Assembly (NCBI GenBank): GCA_947088135.1
Contig: CAMUFJ010000037.1
Coordinates: 1-14,528 of the forward strand
Source: an uncultured Clostridia bacterium
GTDB taxonomy: Bacteria; Bacillota; Clostridia; Christensenellales; Borkfalkiaceae
Direction of reading: 5' to 3'
Length of the DNA: 14,528 nucleotides
Position numbers and translations under genes: made by a program. Of the stretch, positions 1-7,329 are shown one piece after another. The notes beneath the pieces were generated by a model that was not told the origin of the DNA, made no database searches, and saw only the letters and a program-made list of their open reading frames with translations. Every line of letters starts with the position of its first letter. Positions within the stretch are counted from its first letter, which is position 1.

Positions 1-279
1 AAGAAGTCCCCCCGCTACAACTGTTTTAGAGAACGTTGACTGCGATTCATATGTACCGCCGTTACAGTCGAACGTAACGGTAAAGGTAGTAGCTCGAGTA
101 TTTAATACTGCTTTTGAGAGTGATGCAACCTTATCATTTTCTCGGATTTCCGTTTCATAATTATGTTCATTTATTATTTCATAATCGGCGGAAGCGTGCG
201 CTTTTATCGGCCCAACACTCGGCATGATAATAAAAAAACAACCTAAGACAAATAACAAACCGACTAAAAATTTTTTCAT
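1..279 (-). CDS. Secreted protein with InlB-type B-repeat, N-terminal part only (runs off left edge)
   Basis: The reading frame starts at the ATG at 279-277 and stays open to base 1, giving the first 93 residues; the rest lies outside the window. Residues 1-31 form a signal peptide: MKK, a hydrophobic core (FLVGLLFVLGCFFII), then AHASA, a signal peptidase I site. A lipobox-like LGC at 12-14 is less likely because hydrophobic residues continue after it. Residues 65-93 (FTVTFDCNGGTYESQS and on) match the opening strand of a Listeria-Bacteroides/InlB B-repeat (Flg_new), common in secreted proteins of gut Bacillota. A strong ribosome site, GGAG, lies 7 bases before the ATG. The gene begins 15 bases after the stop of the lipoprotein gene, so the two are probably co-transcribed. 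The binding partner and the rest of the architecture cannot be seen. Confidence 0.8.
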   Translation of the reverse strand, partial: MKKFLVGLLFVLGCFFIIMPSVGPIKAHASADYEIINEHNYETEIRENDKVASLSKAVLNTRATTFTVTFDCNGGTYESQSTFSKTVVAGGLL

Positions 280-294
280 GAATTTTCTCCTTTT

Positions 295-1302
295 TTAATG
301 TAAAATTAACCTATAAAAACTATCCTGCTCGTTGTTATGTAAATCAATTTCACCGGCATAATAATAATTTGGATCTATACCATTTACCCCAAAAAAAACT
401 TCTCCGCAAAAGTGAAATTTTATATCTGTAATCCCATAGCTCTTTGACGGTTCAACCGTTTCACAACGGTAGTACGGTGATCCCGTTTGCCGTTCAAACC
501 CGACGATATCGATTAGAACAAAATCACTTACTTCTTCCGCAAACACGTACAATTTGAAAGAATAGTATTTCCGAACCGCCGACGGAGATTCGTCGAAAAT
601 GACGTTTATGCCCTCCGCCTGTTCAAACGCTTCTTTGTCGATTTCCGCCAAAACAAGCTTCACATTCGAAAAAGGCGCTTTTTGGATTTGCAATACGTTT
701 TCCCAGTAGTACGTTCCTTTTTCAAGCGGATCCGGACTCGGTCTTAAATCGTATTCGAACCATGCTTGGCTTGCTTCCTGCGCTCTGTCAGGATCGTTTT
801 GCATATAAAATTTTAAGCTAAGCCAACTAAATGGAACGGGATCGGCGGGATCGTTTAAAACGGAATAAAATTCCATATCCGTAATGCCGTAACTCTTTGA
901 CGAATCCGCCGTATCGAATTGATACCGCCGCCTCCCTTCAACCTGCTTGAAATTGACCACGTCGATTTGAACGTAATCATTCTCCTCTTCCAAAAACACG
1001 TACAGTCTGAAAGAAAAGTAAGTTAATTCCTGCGCGATCGGCTCTTTTTCCGTCGAATCCTGCGACGACAGATCGGCACAGCCGACATTCACCCCTTCGG
1101 CTTCGTCGAACGCTTCCTTATCGATTTCCGCCAAATCCAATTTTATTTGCGAGAAAGGCATTTCTTGTATTTTCAATACGTTTTCCCACAAGTACGTTCC
1201 TTCTACGAGAGGCTTCGGATCGTGACGGCAGGCGGAAACAAACAGCATGCAAACGCAAACCGCAAGCACACAAAAGCAACTAAAAATTTTTTTAGGTTTC
1301 AA
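295..1302 (-). CDS. Lipoprotein with two tandem homologous domains
   Basis: I do not recognise the family. The best start is TTG at 1302-1300, 5 bases after a strong GGAGGG. It gives a textbook lipoprotein signal: KPKK, a hydrophobic stretch, and lipobox VSAC with the lipidated cysteine at residue 25. Upstream in-frame GTG (1362) and ATG (1341) lack good ribosome sites and would bury the signal peptide 20 or 13 residues in. The mature protein is two copies of one domain, about residues 32-145 and 193-297. Both contain GTY-WENVL-IQ, KEAF--AEG-NV, a F-LYVF-EE strand and SKSYGITD. Being lipid-anchored, it should face outward from the cytoplasmic membrane. It has its own SigA promoter and is followed after 15 bases by the gene for a secreted B-repeat protein. 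A cell-surface binding or adhesion role is inference from context only. Confidence 0.8.
   Translation of the reverse strand: MKPKKIFSCFCVLAVCVCMLFVSACRHDPKPLVEGTYLWENVLKIQEMPFSQIKLDLAEIDKEAFDEAEGVNVGCADLSSQDSTEKEPIAQELTYFSFRLYVFLEEENDYVQIDVVNFKQVEGRRRYQFDTADSSKSYGITDMEFYSVLNDPADPVPFSWLSLKFYMQNDPDRAQEASQAWFEYDLRPSPDPLEKGTYYWENVLQIQKAPFSNVKLVLAEIDKEAFEQAEGINVIFDESPSAVRKYYSFKLYVFAEEVSDFVLIDIVGFERQTGSPYYRCETVEPSKSYGITDIKFHFCGEVFFGVNGIDPNYYYAGEIDLHNNEQDSFYRLILH
412..726 (-). repeat. Second copy of internal domain duplication in the lipoprotein gene
   Basis: Encodes residues 193-297 of the lipoprotein and is homologous to 868-1209. The conserved core includes VLAEIDKEAF, SFKLYVF and EPSKSYGITDIKF. 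Confidence 0.8.
868..1209 (-). repeat. First copy of internal domain duplication in the lipoprotein gene
   Basis: Encodes residues 32-145 of the lipoprotein and aligns with the second copy at 412-726. The match is visible in the DNA as well (both copies contain AATACGTTTTCCCA on the plus strand, near 1178 and 691). The first copy has an extra acidic insert (CADLSSQDSTEKEPIAQ) absent from the second. Confidence 0.8.
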
Positions 1303-1416
1303 TTTTTCCCTCCAAGTCAAAATAAATAGTTTTCTGCTCATAAATTGTACATTGGAGTTCACCCCCGCTTACAAATTCAGGAAATAATTTCCTCGATCCG
1401 CATTTCCCGTAAACTC

Positions 1417-1445
1417 ATTATACTGTATATATAATACTTAGTCAA
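1417..1445 (-). promoter_or_regulatory. SigA-type promoter for the lipoprotein operon
   Basis: On the minus strand, -35 TTGACT (1445-1440), a 17-base spacer and -10 TATAAT (1422-1417). Predicted transcription start is near 1410, leaving an untranslated leader of about 108 bases before the TTG start. The leader contains a short perfect hairpin at 1379-1393 (AGGAAA/TTTCCT). Confidence 0.85.
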
Positions 1446-1504
1446 TATCGAATTTAAAAAAATTGTTAACATATTTTTTTGGTGTTGATTATTTTTTAGT
1501 TTCA

Positions 1505-4500
1505 CTATTCCCAAATCAGCACGATGGCGAGAACGTCGTCGTACCACTCGCCTTCGAAGGGAAAATCGTAGCTTCCCTCGCCCGTTTCGTCGGCATAGTA
1601 AACGTACCAAGTTGCGGTATAACCCTCCTTCTGCGGTAAAAGTCCGAGCGCCGAGAGCTCCTCCTCCACGAATACCCAATCGCTCCCGCCGTTTTGCTTA
1701 ACTTCGAGCACGGCGTAAACCTTCCCGTTGGAAGCGTCCTCGGGGCTGAGATACACGTTCACCGTCTTGCAAGGCGTCCACTCCGCGATAAAACTCACGT
1801 TTTCGCTCACGGTAAAAATTCCCGTATACACTTCCTCGCCCCTGATCCGCCAGCCGAGAAATTTATATCCCTCCTTTACGGGAAGCTCGGGCAGCTCGAA
1901 CGCACCCGCGGGCGCATAAACGGTTTTCTCCTCCGCTCCGTTCAAAAACGTTAACGCGTAGAGCGTGGGCGTACCCTCGAACACCTGCACTCCGTCCTCC
2001 GTAAACACTACACTGTACTCCTCGCCGCCGCGCCACACGAACACGTTTCCCGCGGTGAACTGTCCCGAAAGCGGGATACCGTTCTTGCTCAATCCCAAGG
2101 GAACGATTTCCGAATCGCCCGCTTTTGCATACGTGACGGTAAAGCTTCCGTCCGTTGCGGAAAACTCCTCGGCCGCCGAAATTCTTTCCTCCCGCAAAAA
2201 TACCAAATATCCCGCTTCGGCATAAAAGTAGACGTCTTTCATAGGTTCGGTCGGATCTTTGTATTCCACGCCGTTTACCGAAAAACTGCCCAGCCTTAAC
2301 ATTCCTCCGCTTGTATAGACGAATGCTTCCGCACCGCCCTCGGCAATCGTTTTGGGAAGCCCATCCGCTTGCAAAGCAAAAGGACGCTGTTCTAAATTCC
2401 CGCGCACAACGCGCAAGGTGATTTCCAGATCCGGCAACAGCGTTCCCGTCGAACGCCAAATCCATTCGCTTTCCTTTTGCTCGACCGCACCGTCGCAACT
2501 CACGAAAGCACCGCGAAGATAAAAGCGCGCCTGCCCCAACACCGTAAACCAATCGTCCGTGTACACGATTGTAAACTGCGCAACCCCGCCGAGCGTTTCC
2601 TCCTGCCGCGCGACAAACGTGATTTCGGGCTCGCCCGCAGTAAAAAGCCAATCCGCGCCCTCTCCGCTTTCGTCTGATACCCGTATGCATAACCCGCGCT
2701 CGGTATTCACCGCGCCGATCATCTCCTGTTCCCGTCCGCCGCTTTCGATTCTTACGATTCTGCCGAGCACGCCGACGGACGACATGGTATAGTAAATTTC
2801 CGTACGCTCGCGGTACCGCTCTCCCGCGGCGCAGAACAGCCTGTCGATACGCTCTGTTTTCACCTTCATTTCCGCGCCGCTTCCCGTAAATACGATACGC
2901 AGCGTATAAAGTTCCTCCTCGACGTACCACACTCCGTCGCGCTCCTCGGCATTGCGGACTCCGTTCTCCGTTTCCACCTCCGCATAGAGCACCCGCGCGC
3001 CGATGATCAGCGTCTTTATTTTATCGAACAGGCGGTATTCGCATTCGTTCAGCGTTTCTCCCTCCCTCAGAAAAATCCTGTCCTCGGAAATCAGCAGAGG
3101 ATAGCCGTGCTCTTCGCGGCGGGATATATCCGCTTCCCGCCAACCGCCGTCGTAAAACAAAAAGGAAATCTCCCGTTCTCCGTCCATTGCGAGCAAAGCG
3201 TTTCCCGCGCTCAAATTGCGGTACTTTACCGCCGTCATGCCGTTTAAATATCCCCACTCGTTGCGCGTGAAGCTTAGCTCGAATCTGCCCGCGTGTGCGC
3301 CCTCCGTAATGAGCGACACCTCCGTCAGTCCGCGTAAAAATAAAAATTCGGGCGAAATTTCCTCTCCGTTCTCGAACAGACGCACACTTATGCGCTCCCT
3401 CGCCTCATATCCCGCATACGCTTCGTAGCCGATTCCGCCCGCAAACTCTACCACCTCGTAGCGGAACGCGCCGCACTCGTACGCGCTTTCTCTGATTCCG
3501 TACCATTTACACCGGAAAAAGCCGTCGCCGAAAGCGCATTGGTACGTATAGGTAATGCCGTTTAATTCTCCGTTGTATTCCTTCGCCGCGTCTTGCGGAT
3601 TAAAAACAACAAAAAAGGGAGCGCCCTCCGCCGTTATGAAAGCGTTCCCTTCTATTACGTCACTGCCTTTGTCCGTTATACGCCATAAGACCCCGTAAGC
3701 GTCGCGCTCCCCCGATAGATACTGCTCGTACTCGTCTGCATTCACATACCGAATGCGTTCTTTCCGCTCCGTAACGTACACGCTTCGAGTACTCAACCGC
3801 AGCTCCAACTCCCATTCGAATTTGTAGTCGTCGCCGCCTCCGCAGAACAAAAACGTTTCGCCGTTACATTTTACCGTTCCTTCGATCTCCTCCCCGTTTT
3901 CGCGCCATACCGCCGCGCTCTCGTAAACACTGCCGTTCGGCGTAAAGCTCAACTCGCCCGCATCGCCGTAAAAGGTCAGTTCGCCGTCTATCCGCTCGTA
4001 AGTATTTCCGCCGTACTCCACGCGCGTGCCCAAAAACTTCCCTTCCGTTTTCACGCCGTTAAAGTAGAAATATACCGTTTCTCCCGCCACGACGTACACC
4101 CCTTTCGTCCCGCCGAGCTCGACTTGCGCGCCTAAAACCAACGCGCCCATGTCTTCGCCGTAATAATTGCCGTACGCCGTGCGGTTGTCCACAAACCGCA
4201 TCTCCCGCGCATCGCGGTCGAACAAATAAGTTCCAGTGTACTGCCCGCCCTCATAGTACAAAAGATTTTCCATTTCGACGTGATAGATGCCGCGTTCGCT
4301 CTTTTCCCCGCACGCAAACAACGCCTCGCCGTAACCGCCCAAGTACGCCTTTCCGTCCGTGAAAGAATACCACCCGCTCTCCGAACTTCTATATTGATAA
4401 CTCCCGTCCGCGTTCAGCCGTCCGGCCATTTCCTCCCCGTCGATCCCGAAGCGGAATTCCCGATCGCCGAGCGGACTCGTTTCGATTTTCCCCAAAATCC

Positions 4501-6109
4501 GCTTGCCGTCTACCGCATACACGGGATATCCGTCCGCAAGCTCCGTATCGAAAATAACGGCGGGATCGTCGATATTCTTGTAGGCGCGCGCCCACTGCGC
4601 AAACAACTCTTTGTGCGCGGAAAAGACGATCTCCGCACCGTTCGAATAGACGGCTCGTCCGTCCGCGCTCTCTGCCCAACCCGCAAATTCATACCCCTCC
4701 ACGGCAAAAGAATTTACGGCAGGGCATGCGTTCGGTTTCCCGTATTCTCCCTCGAACGCCGCCATGTCCCCGCTCGCCTCCGTTCCCAAAGGCGGGTTCG
4801 CATGAAAAGTCAAACGGGGATTCTCCCCGTAAAACGCACAATAAGTAACGTTCCTCGGCTCGGCTTTTTGCGGGAAGGACAAAATCGTCTGCGTTTCATC
4901 GTCCTTTTCGAACCAACCGACAAAGGTGTAACCCGCCTTGTTCGGCGCAGTCGGAGCGGTTACAAGTTCGCCCGCCTCCGTTTCAAACGATTGTACGCTC
5001 TCGCCGTCGATCAAAAAGTTCACCGAATAGAGCTTTGCAAAAACGGAGTAATAATTTGCGTCCGCTCCGATGATGTCCGCGGGCGTTATCGCACCGCCTT
5101 CCGCGTCCTTCCAACCCTTGAAAACGTACCCGTCCTTTTCGGGTTGCGGGATAAGCACCTGTGTGCCCGCTTTCGCCGTAAGACGGTAAAGCTCCGTTTC
5201 TTCGTCCCAAAACACCACCGTATAAAGCTTTGCAAACTGCGCGTAAAAAGTATAATTCCCTTCGATCGTTTCGGGCGGCTCCACGATCTTCGTTCCATCC
5301 GTCCACCCCTCGAAATCATATCCGTCTTTTTGCGGCGCATCGAACGCAATCGGCGTTCCGCGCTTGCCTGCAAATCGGAAAAGCTCTTTCTCTCCGTCCA
5401 GAAAAATCACGGTAAACAGCTCCGCATACCCGACAAAGAAATTGCCTCCGCCCTCCGGAATCGCAAGAGGCGCATCCGTCGGTTGCGTAAAATCTTTATC
5501 GCTAAACCAACCTTCGCACTCGAACCCGTCTTTCTGCGTTTCGGGAGGATTGATCGGCGAACCCGCCTTCCCCGTATAACTTGCCAAAAGAGTTTCGCCT
5601 TCCCAAAAGTTGACCGTAAACAGTTGGGAATAGCGTGCATAAAAGCGCATATTTTTTGCAGGGATCGTAGCGGGAAGTTCCGCGCGCGTCGTATAATCCG
5701 CGTCCGAATACCACCCCTCGAATTCATAGCCCTCGCGCTCCGTATCGGGCGGGGTGTACGCCGAACCCGCTTCTCCCGTCACCGTTACTGCCCGTTCGAG
5801 CCCCAAAAACTCGACTGTGAAAAAAGCGGGCGACTCATCACCCGCTTCCCCACGCAACAAGATCCCCAAAACTGTTGCAACCGTAGCAAGCACTGCCACG
5901 GTTTCACAGATGATTGCAATTATTCTCTTTTTTCTTCCCCCGCCCTTTCTCGACGGCGAACCTCCGCTATGATTTTCGCTTTTCGGCGCCGAAAAACTTT
6001 CCGTTTCCGCAAACGCCGTGCCGTCTGCCTTCTCGCTTGCGCAAACCGCCTCGCCCGTATCCGCGCTCGCATTGCGATCCGTATAAGAAGTGTTCTTTTC
6101 TTCCAGCAT
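1505..6109 (-). CDS. Giant membrane-anchored surface protein with InlB-type B-repeats
   Basis: The protein has 1534 residues from the ATG at 6109-6107, chosen because GAGG lies 8 bases upstream; a TTG 36 bases earlier has no ribosome site. Residues 1-60 are polar and end in the basic run RKGGGRKKR. A single transmembrane segment follows at about 62-86, so the remaining ~1450 residues should be outside the cell, N-terminus inside. Six tandem B-repeats (Listeria-Bacteroides repeat, Flg_new) lie at about 97-161, 163-229, 231-293, 295-358, 360-428 and 431-508. Each has an opening F-V-F strand, a central GY-F-GW and a closing aromatic strand. Residues ~510-1380 are strand-rich, tyrosine- and glycine-rich, and unrecognised. 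A seventh repeat lies at about 1382-1446, followed by a degenerate 88-residue tail. There is no LPXTG sortase signal. Such repeats occur in adhesins such as listerial InlB, so surface adhesion is plausible but inferred. Confidence 0.85.
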   Translation of the reverse strand: MLEEKNTSYTDRNASADTGEAVCASEKADGTAFAETESFSAPKSENHSGGSPSRKGGGRKKRIIAIICETVAVLATVATVLGILLRGEAGDESPAFFTVEFLGLERAVTVTGEAGSAYTPPDTEREGYEFEGWYSDADYTTRAELPATIPAKNMRFYARYSQLFTVNFWEGETLLASYTGKAGSPINPPETQKDGFECEGWFSDKDFTQPTDAPLAIPEGGGNFFVGYAELFTVIFLDGEKELFRFAGKRGTPIAFDAPQKDGYDFEGWTDGTKIVEPPETIEGNYTFYAQFAKLYTVVFWDEETELYRLTAKAGTQVLIPQPEKDGYVFKGWKDAEGGAITPADIIGADANYYSVFAKLYSVNFLIDGESVQSFETEAGELVTAPTAPNKAGYTFVGWFEKDDETQTILSFPQKAEPRNVTYCAFYGENPRLTFHANPPLGTEASGDMAAFEGEYGKPNACPAVNSFAVEGYEFAGWAESADGRAVYSNGAEIVFSAHKELFAQWARAYKNIDDPAVIFDTELADGYPVYAVDGKRILGKIETSPLGDREFRFGIDGEEMAGRLNADGSYQYRSSESGWYSFTDGKAYLGGYGEALFACGEKSERGIYHVEMENLLYYEGGQYTGTYLFDRDAREMRFVDNRTAYGNYYGEDMGALVLGAQVELGGTKGVYVVAGETVYFYFNGVKTEGKFLGTRVEYGGNTYERIDGELTFYGDAGELSFTPNGSVYESAAVWRENGEEIEGTVKCNGETFLFCGGGDDYKFEWELELRLSTRSVYVTERKERIRYVNADEYEQYLSGERDAYGVLWRITDKGSDVIEGNAFITAEGAPFFVVFNPQDAAKEYNGELNGITYTYQCAFGDGFFRCKWYGIRESAYECGAFRYEVVEFAGGIGYEAYAGYEARERISVRLFENGEEISPEFLFLRGLTEVSLITEGAHAGRFELSFTRNEWGYLNGMTAVKYRNLSAGNALLAMDGEREISFLFYDGGWREADISRREEHGYPLLISEDRIFLREGETLNECEYRLFDKIKTLIIGARVLYAEVETENGVRNAEERDGVWYVEEELYTLRIVFTGSGAEMKVKTERIDRLFCAAGERYRERTEIYYTMSSVGVLGRIVRIESGGREQEMIGAVNTERGLCIRVSDESGEGADWLFTAGEPEITFVARQEETLGGVAQFTIVYTDDWFTVLGQARFYLRGAFVSCDGAVEQKESEWIWRSTGTLLPDLEITLRVVRGNLEQRPFALQADGLPKTIAEGGAEAFVYTSGGMLRLGSFSVNGVEYKDPTEPMKDVYFYAEAGYLVFLREERISAAEEFSATDGSFTVTYAKAGDSEIVPLGLSKNGIPLSGQFTAGNVFVWRGGEEYSVVFTEDGVQVFEGTPTLYALTFLNGAEEKTVYAPAGAFELPELPVKEGYKFLGWRIRGEEVYTGIFTVSENVSFIAEWTPCKTVNVYLSPEDASNGKVYAVLEVKQNGGSDWVFVEEELSALGLLPQKEGYTATWYVYYADETGEGSYDFPFEGEWYDDVLAIVLIWE

Positions 6110-6166
6110 AATTCGAACCTCTTTTTCTTTTGTAAACCGAACCAAGATGCTTCGGTCGCAAATTCC

Positions 6167-6194
6167 ATTATATTTTAACCCCTCGCTTTGTCAA
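6167..6194 (-). promoter_or_regulatory. SigA-type promoter for the giant surface-protein gene
   Basis: On the minus strand, consensus -35 TTGACA (6194-6189), a 16-base spacer and consensus -10 TATAAT (6172-6167). Predicted transcription start is near 6160, about 50 bases before the ATG at 6109. Confidence 0.85.
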
Positions 6195-6385
6195 GTGTTT
6201 TTTATGTTTAAGCTGATTTTTTCACAATTTCCCGCCCGTTTTCCCAAATTTTTACACCAATAAATGTAACTTTTTTTTGAAATCTTTGATATTTTGAGTG
6301 CTTGGAAAAATTTATCAGAACGGCAAAGAATAATAGCGGACTTAAAATAAGTTTGGAAAATTTTTCGAAATCGCAAAGAAAACGC
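6195..6385. other. AT-rich intergenic spacer between divergent promoters
   Basis: No credible gene. Short minus-strand frames here overlap the promoters and have no ribosome site or recognisable protein. The only structure seen is an imperfect direct repeat at 6302-6330 and 6352-6380. Confidence 0.6.
6302..6380. repeat. Imperfect direct repeat, two ~29-base copies
   Basis: Copies at 6302-6330 and 6352-6380 share TTGGAAAA, a T-rich centre, GAA and the end GCAAAGAA, with small gaps and substitutions. They sit 50 bases apart, just upstream of the tRNA-Pro promoter. Function unknown. Confidence 0.45.
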
Positions 6386-6413
6386 TTGACACAAACGGAA
6401 TTATTACTATAAT
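6386..6413 (+). promoter_or_regulatory. SigA-type promoter for tRNA-Pro
   Basis: Consensus -35 TTGACA (6386-6391), a 16-base spacer and consensus -10 TATAAT (6408-6413). Predicted start near 6420, about 29 bases before the mature tRNA 5' end. Confidence 0.85.
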
Positions 6414-6448
6414 TAAATATGCTTTTACTGAGGATCGGCAACATACAT

Positions 6449-6525
6449 TGAGGTGTAGCGCAGTTTGGTAGCGCGCTTGGTTAGGGACCAAGAGGTCGTG
6501 GGTTCAAGTCCCGTCACCTCAACCA
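6449..6525 (+). tRNA. tRNA-Pro, anticodon AGG
   Basis: A full cloverleaf can be folded by hand. The acceptor stem TGAGGTG/CACCTCA (6449-6455 with 6515-6521) is 7 of 7 paired. The D stem is GCGC/GCGC and the anticodon stem CTTGG/CCAAG. The T stem is GTGGG/CCCGT with G-U pairs at the loop-distal end, around loop TTCAAGT. A73 and an encoded CCA end the 77-base gene. The seven-base anticodon loop TTAGGGA places AGG at 6483-6485, followed by G37, which is typical of proline tRNAs. AGG reads CCU, and reads other CCN codons only if A34 is changed to inosine. Bacterial proline tRNAs usually carry GGG, UGG or CGG, so A34 is unusual. The gene has its own promoter and a strong terminator. Confidence 0.93.
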
Positions 6526-6531
6526 AAAATC

Positions 6532-6559
6532 AGAACGGTGCTTGCCGTTCTTTTTTTTT
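6532..6559 (+). terminator. Rho-independent terminator after tRNA-Pro
   Basis: Perfect 7-base-pair stem AGAACGG/CCGTTCT with loop TGCTTG, followed by a run of nine T. It separates the tRNA from the hypB operon, which has its own promoter. Confidence 0.9.
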
Positions 6560-6590
6560 ATTATTCGGAAGATACAAAATTATTCATGTA

Positions 6591-6619
6591 TTGACAAAAT
6601 CCGATAATCATGCTACAAT
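6591..6619 (+). promoter_or_regulatory. SigA-type promoter for the hypB operon
   Basis: Consensus -35 TTGACA (6591-6596), a 17-base spacer and -10 TACAAT (6614-6619). Predicted start near 6626, giving a short leader of about 25 bases that contains the ribosome site AAAGGCGG before the ATG at 6651. No obvious nickel-regulator operator is visible. Confidence 0.85.
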
Positions 6620-6650
6620 GTGCATATATAATAGAAAGGCGGTAAATAGA

Positions 6651-7328
6651 ATGCAGGAAGTCAGGATCATCGAAATCAAAAAAAGCGTGTTCGAGGATAA
6701 CGATAAGGACGCGGACGCACTTCGGAACGAGCTCAAACAAAAAGGCGTGTTCCTGCTCAACCTCATGTCCTCCCCCGGAAGCGGGAAAACCACCACCCTG
6801 ATCCGCACGATCAACGCATTAAAGGATAAAATCAAAATCGCCGTGATGGAAGCCGACATCGACTCAGACGTGGACGCAAAGAAAATTTACGAAAACACGG
6901 GCGTGCAATCCATCCAGCTCCACACGGGCGGAATGTGCCACCTCGACGCGGAAATGACCCGTCAGGGCTTAGACGGCTTGAATCTCGAAAACGTCGATCT
7001 GACGATTCTCGAAAACGTGGGCAACCTTGTCTGTCCCGCCGAATTCGACACGGGCGCGAGCAAGAACTGCATGATTTTGTCCGTCCCCGAAGGACACGAC
7101 AAACCTCTCAAATATCCGCTCATGTTCTCGATTTGCGATTTGGTGCTCGTCAACAAAATGGACGTAGCCCCCTATTTCGACTTCGATTTGGAGCAGTGCA
7201 AGCAATATATCCGTATGCGCAATCCCCATGCCGAGGTCATTCCCGTTTGCGCCAAAACGGGCGAAGGCATCGAGCATTTCGCAAACTGGATTTTAAAAAA
7301 CATCGATCAATGGAAGGAAGGGAAATAA
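6651..7328 (+). CDS. hypB: Nickel-incorporation GTPase HypB
   Basis: A 225-residue SIMIBI-class GTPase that, with HypA, delivers nickel to [NiFe]-hydrogenases and in some bacteria to urease or other nickel enzymes. The P-loop SPGSGKTT is at residues 41-48. The G-domain metal site is complete: Cys96-His97 in GGMCHLDA and Cys128 in GNLVCPAEFDTG, matching C166, H167 and C198 of E. coli HypB. The guanine-specificity motif NKMD is at 168-171 and CAKTGEG at 200-206. The N-terminal high-affinity CxxCGC motif of E. coli HypB and the histidine-rich stretch of other homologues are both missing, so only the G-domain site can bind metal. The ATG at 6651 was chosen because AAAGGCGG lies just upstream; the open frame further upstream runs through the tRNA gene. 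It is the first gene of the operon, with 1 base to the next gene. Confidence 0.95.
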   Translation: MQEVRIIEIKKSVFEDNDKDADALRNELKQKGVFLLNLMSSPGSGKTTTLIRTINALKDKIKIAVMEADIDSDVDAKKIYENTGVQSIQLHTGGMCHLDAEMTRQGLDGLNLENVDLTILENVGNLVCPAEFDTGASKNCMILSVPEGHDKPLKYPLMFSICDLVLVNKMDVAPYFDFDLEQCKQYIRMRNPHAEVIPVCAKTGEGIEHFANWILKNIDQWKEGK

Positions 7329-7329
7329 T

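Noticed and set aside
1303..1362. GTG (1362) or ATG (1341) start for the lipoprotein
   Set aside because: They add residues before a textbook lipoprotein signal peptide, and the TTG at 1302 has a much better ribosome site.
1455..1485. Possible terminator after the giant surface gene (AT-rich inverted repeat around GTTAAC)
   Set aside because: The stem is A/T only with no stable GC core, so termination there is not supported.
6110..6145. Upstream TTG start for the giant surface protein
   Set aside because: No ribosome site precedes it, while the ATG at 6109 has GAGG at good spacing.
4280..6178. Long open frame on the plus strand (about 630 codons) opposite the giant surface gene
   Set aside because: It is a composition shadow: Arg-rich with no domain pattern, no proper ribosome site, and lies wholly over a gene with clear repeats and its own promoter.
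6191..6444. Small minus-strand frames of 67 and 78 codons upstream of the giant gene
   Set aside because: They overlap two opposed promoters, are AT-rich and show no ribosome site or recognisable protein.
6465..6650. N-terminal extension of hypB
   Set aside because: This in-frame stretch covers the tRNA-Pro body, its terminator and the hypB promoter; the ATG at 6651 has the ribosome site.
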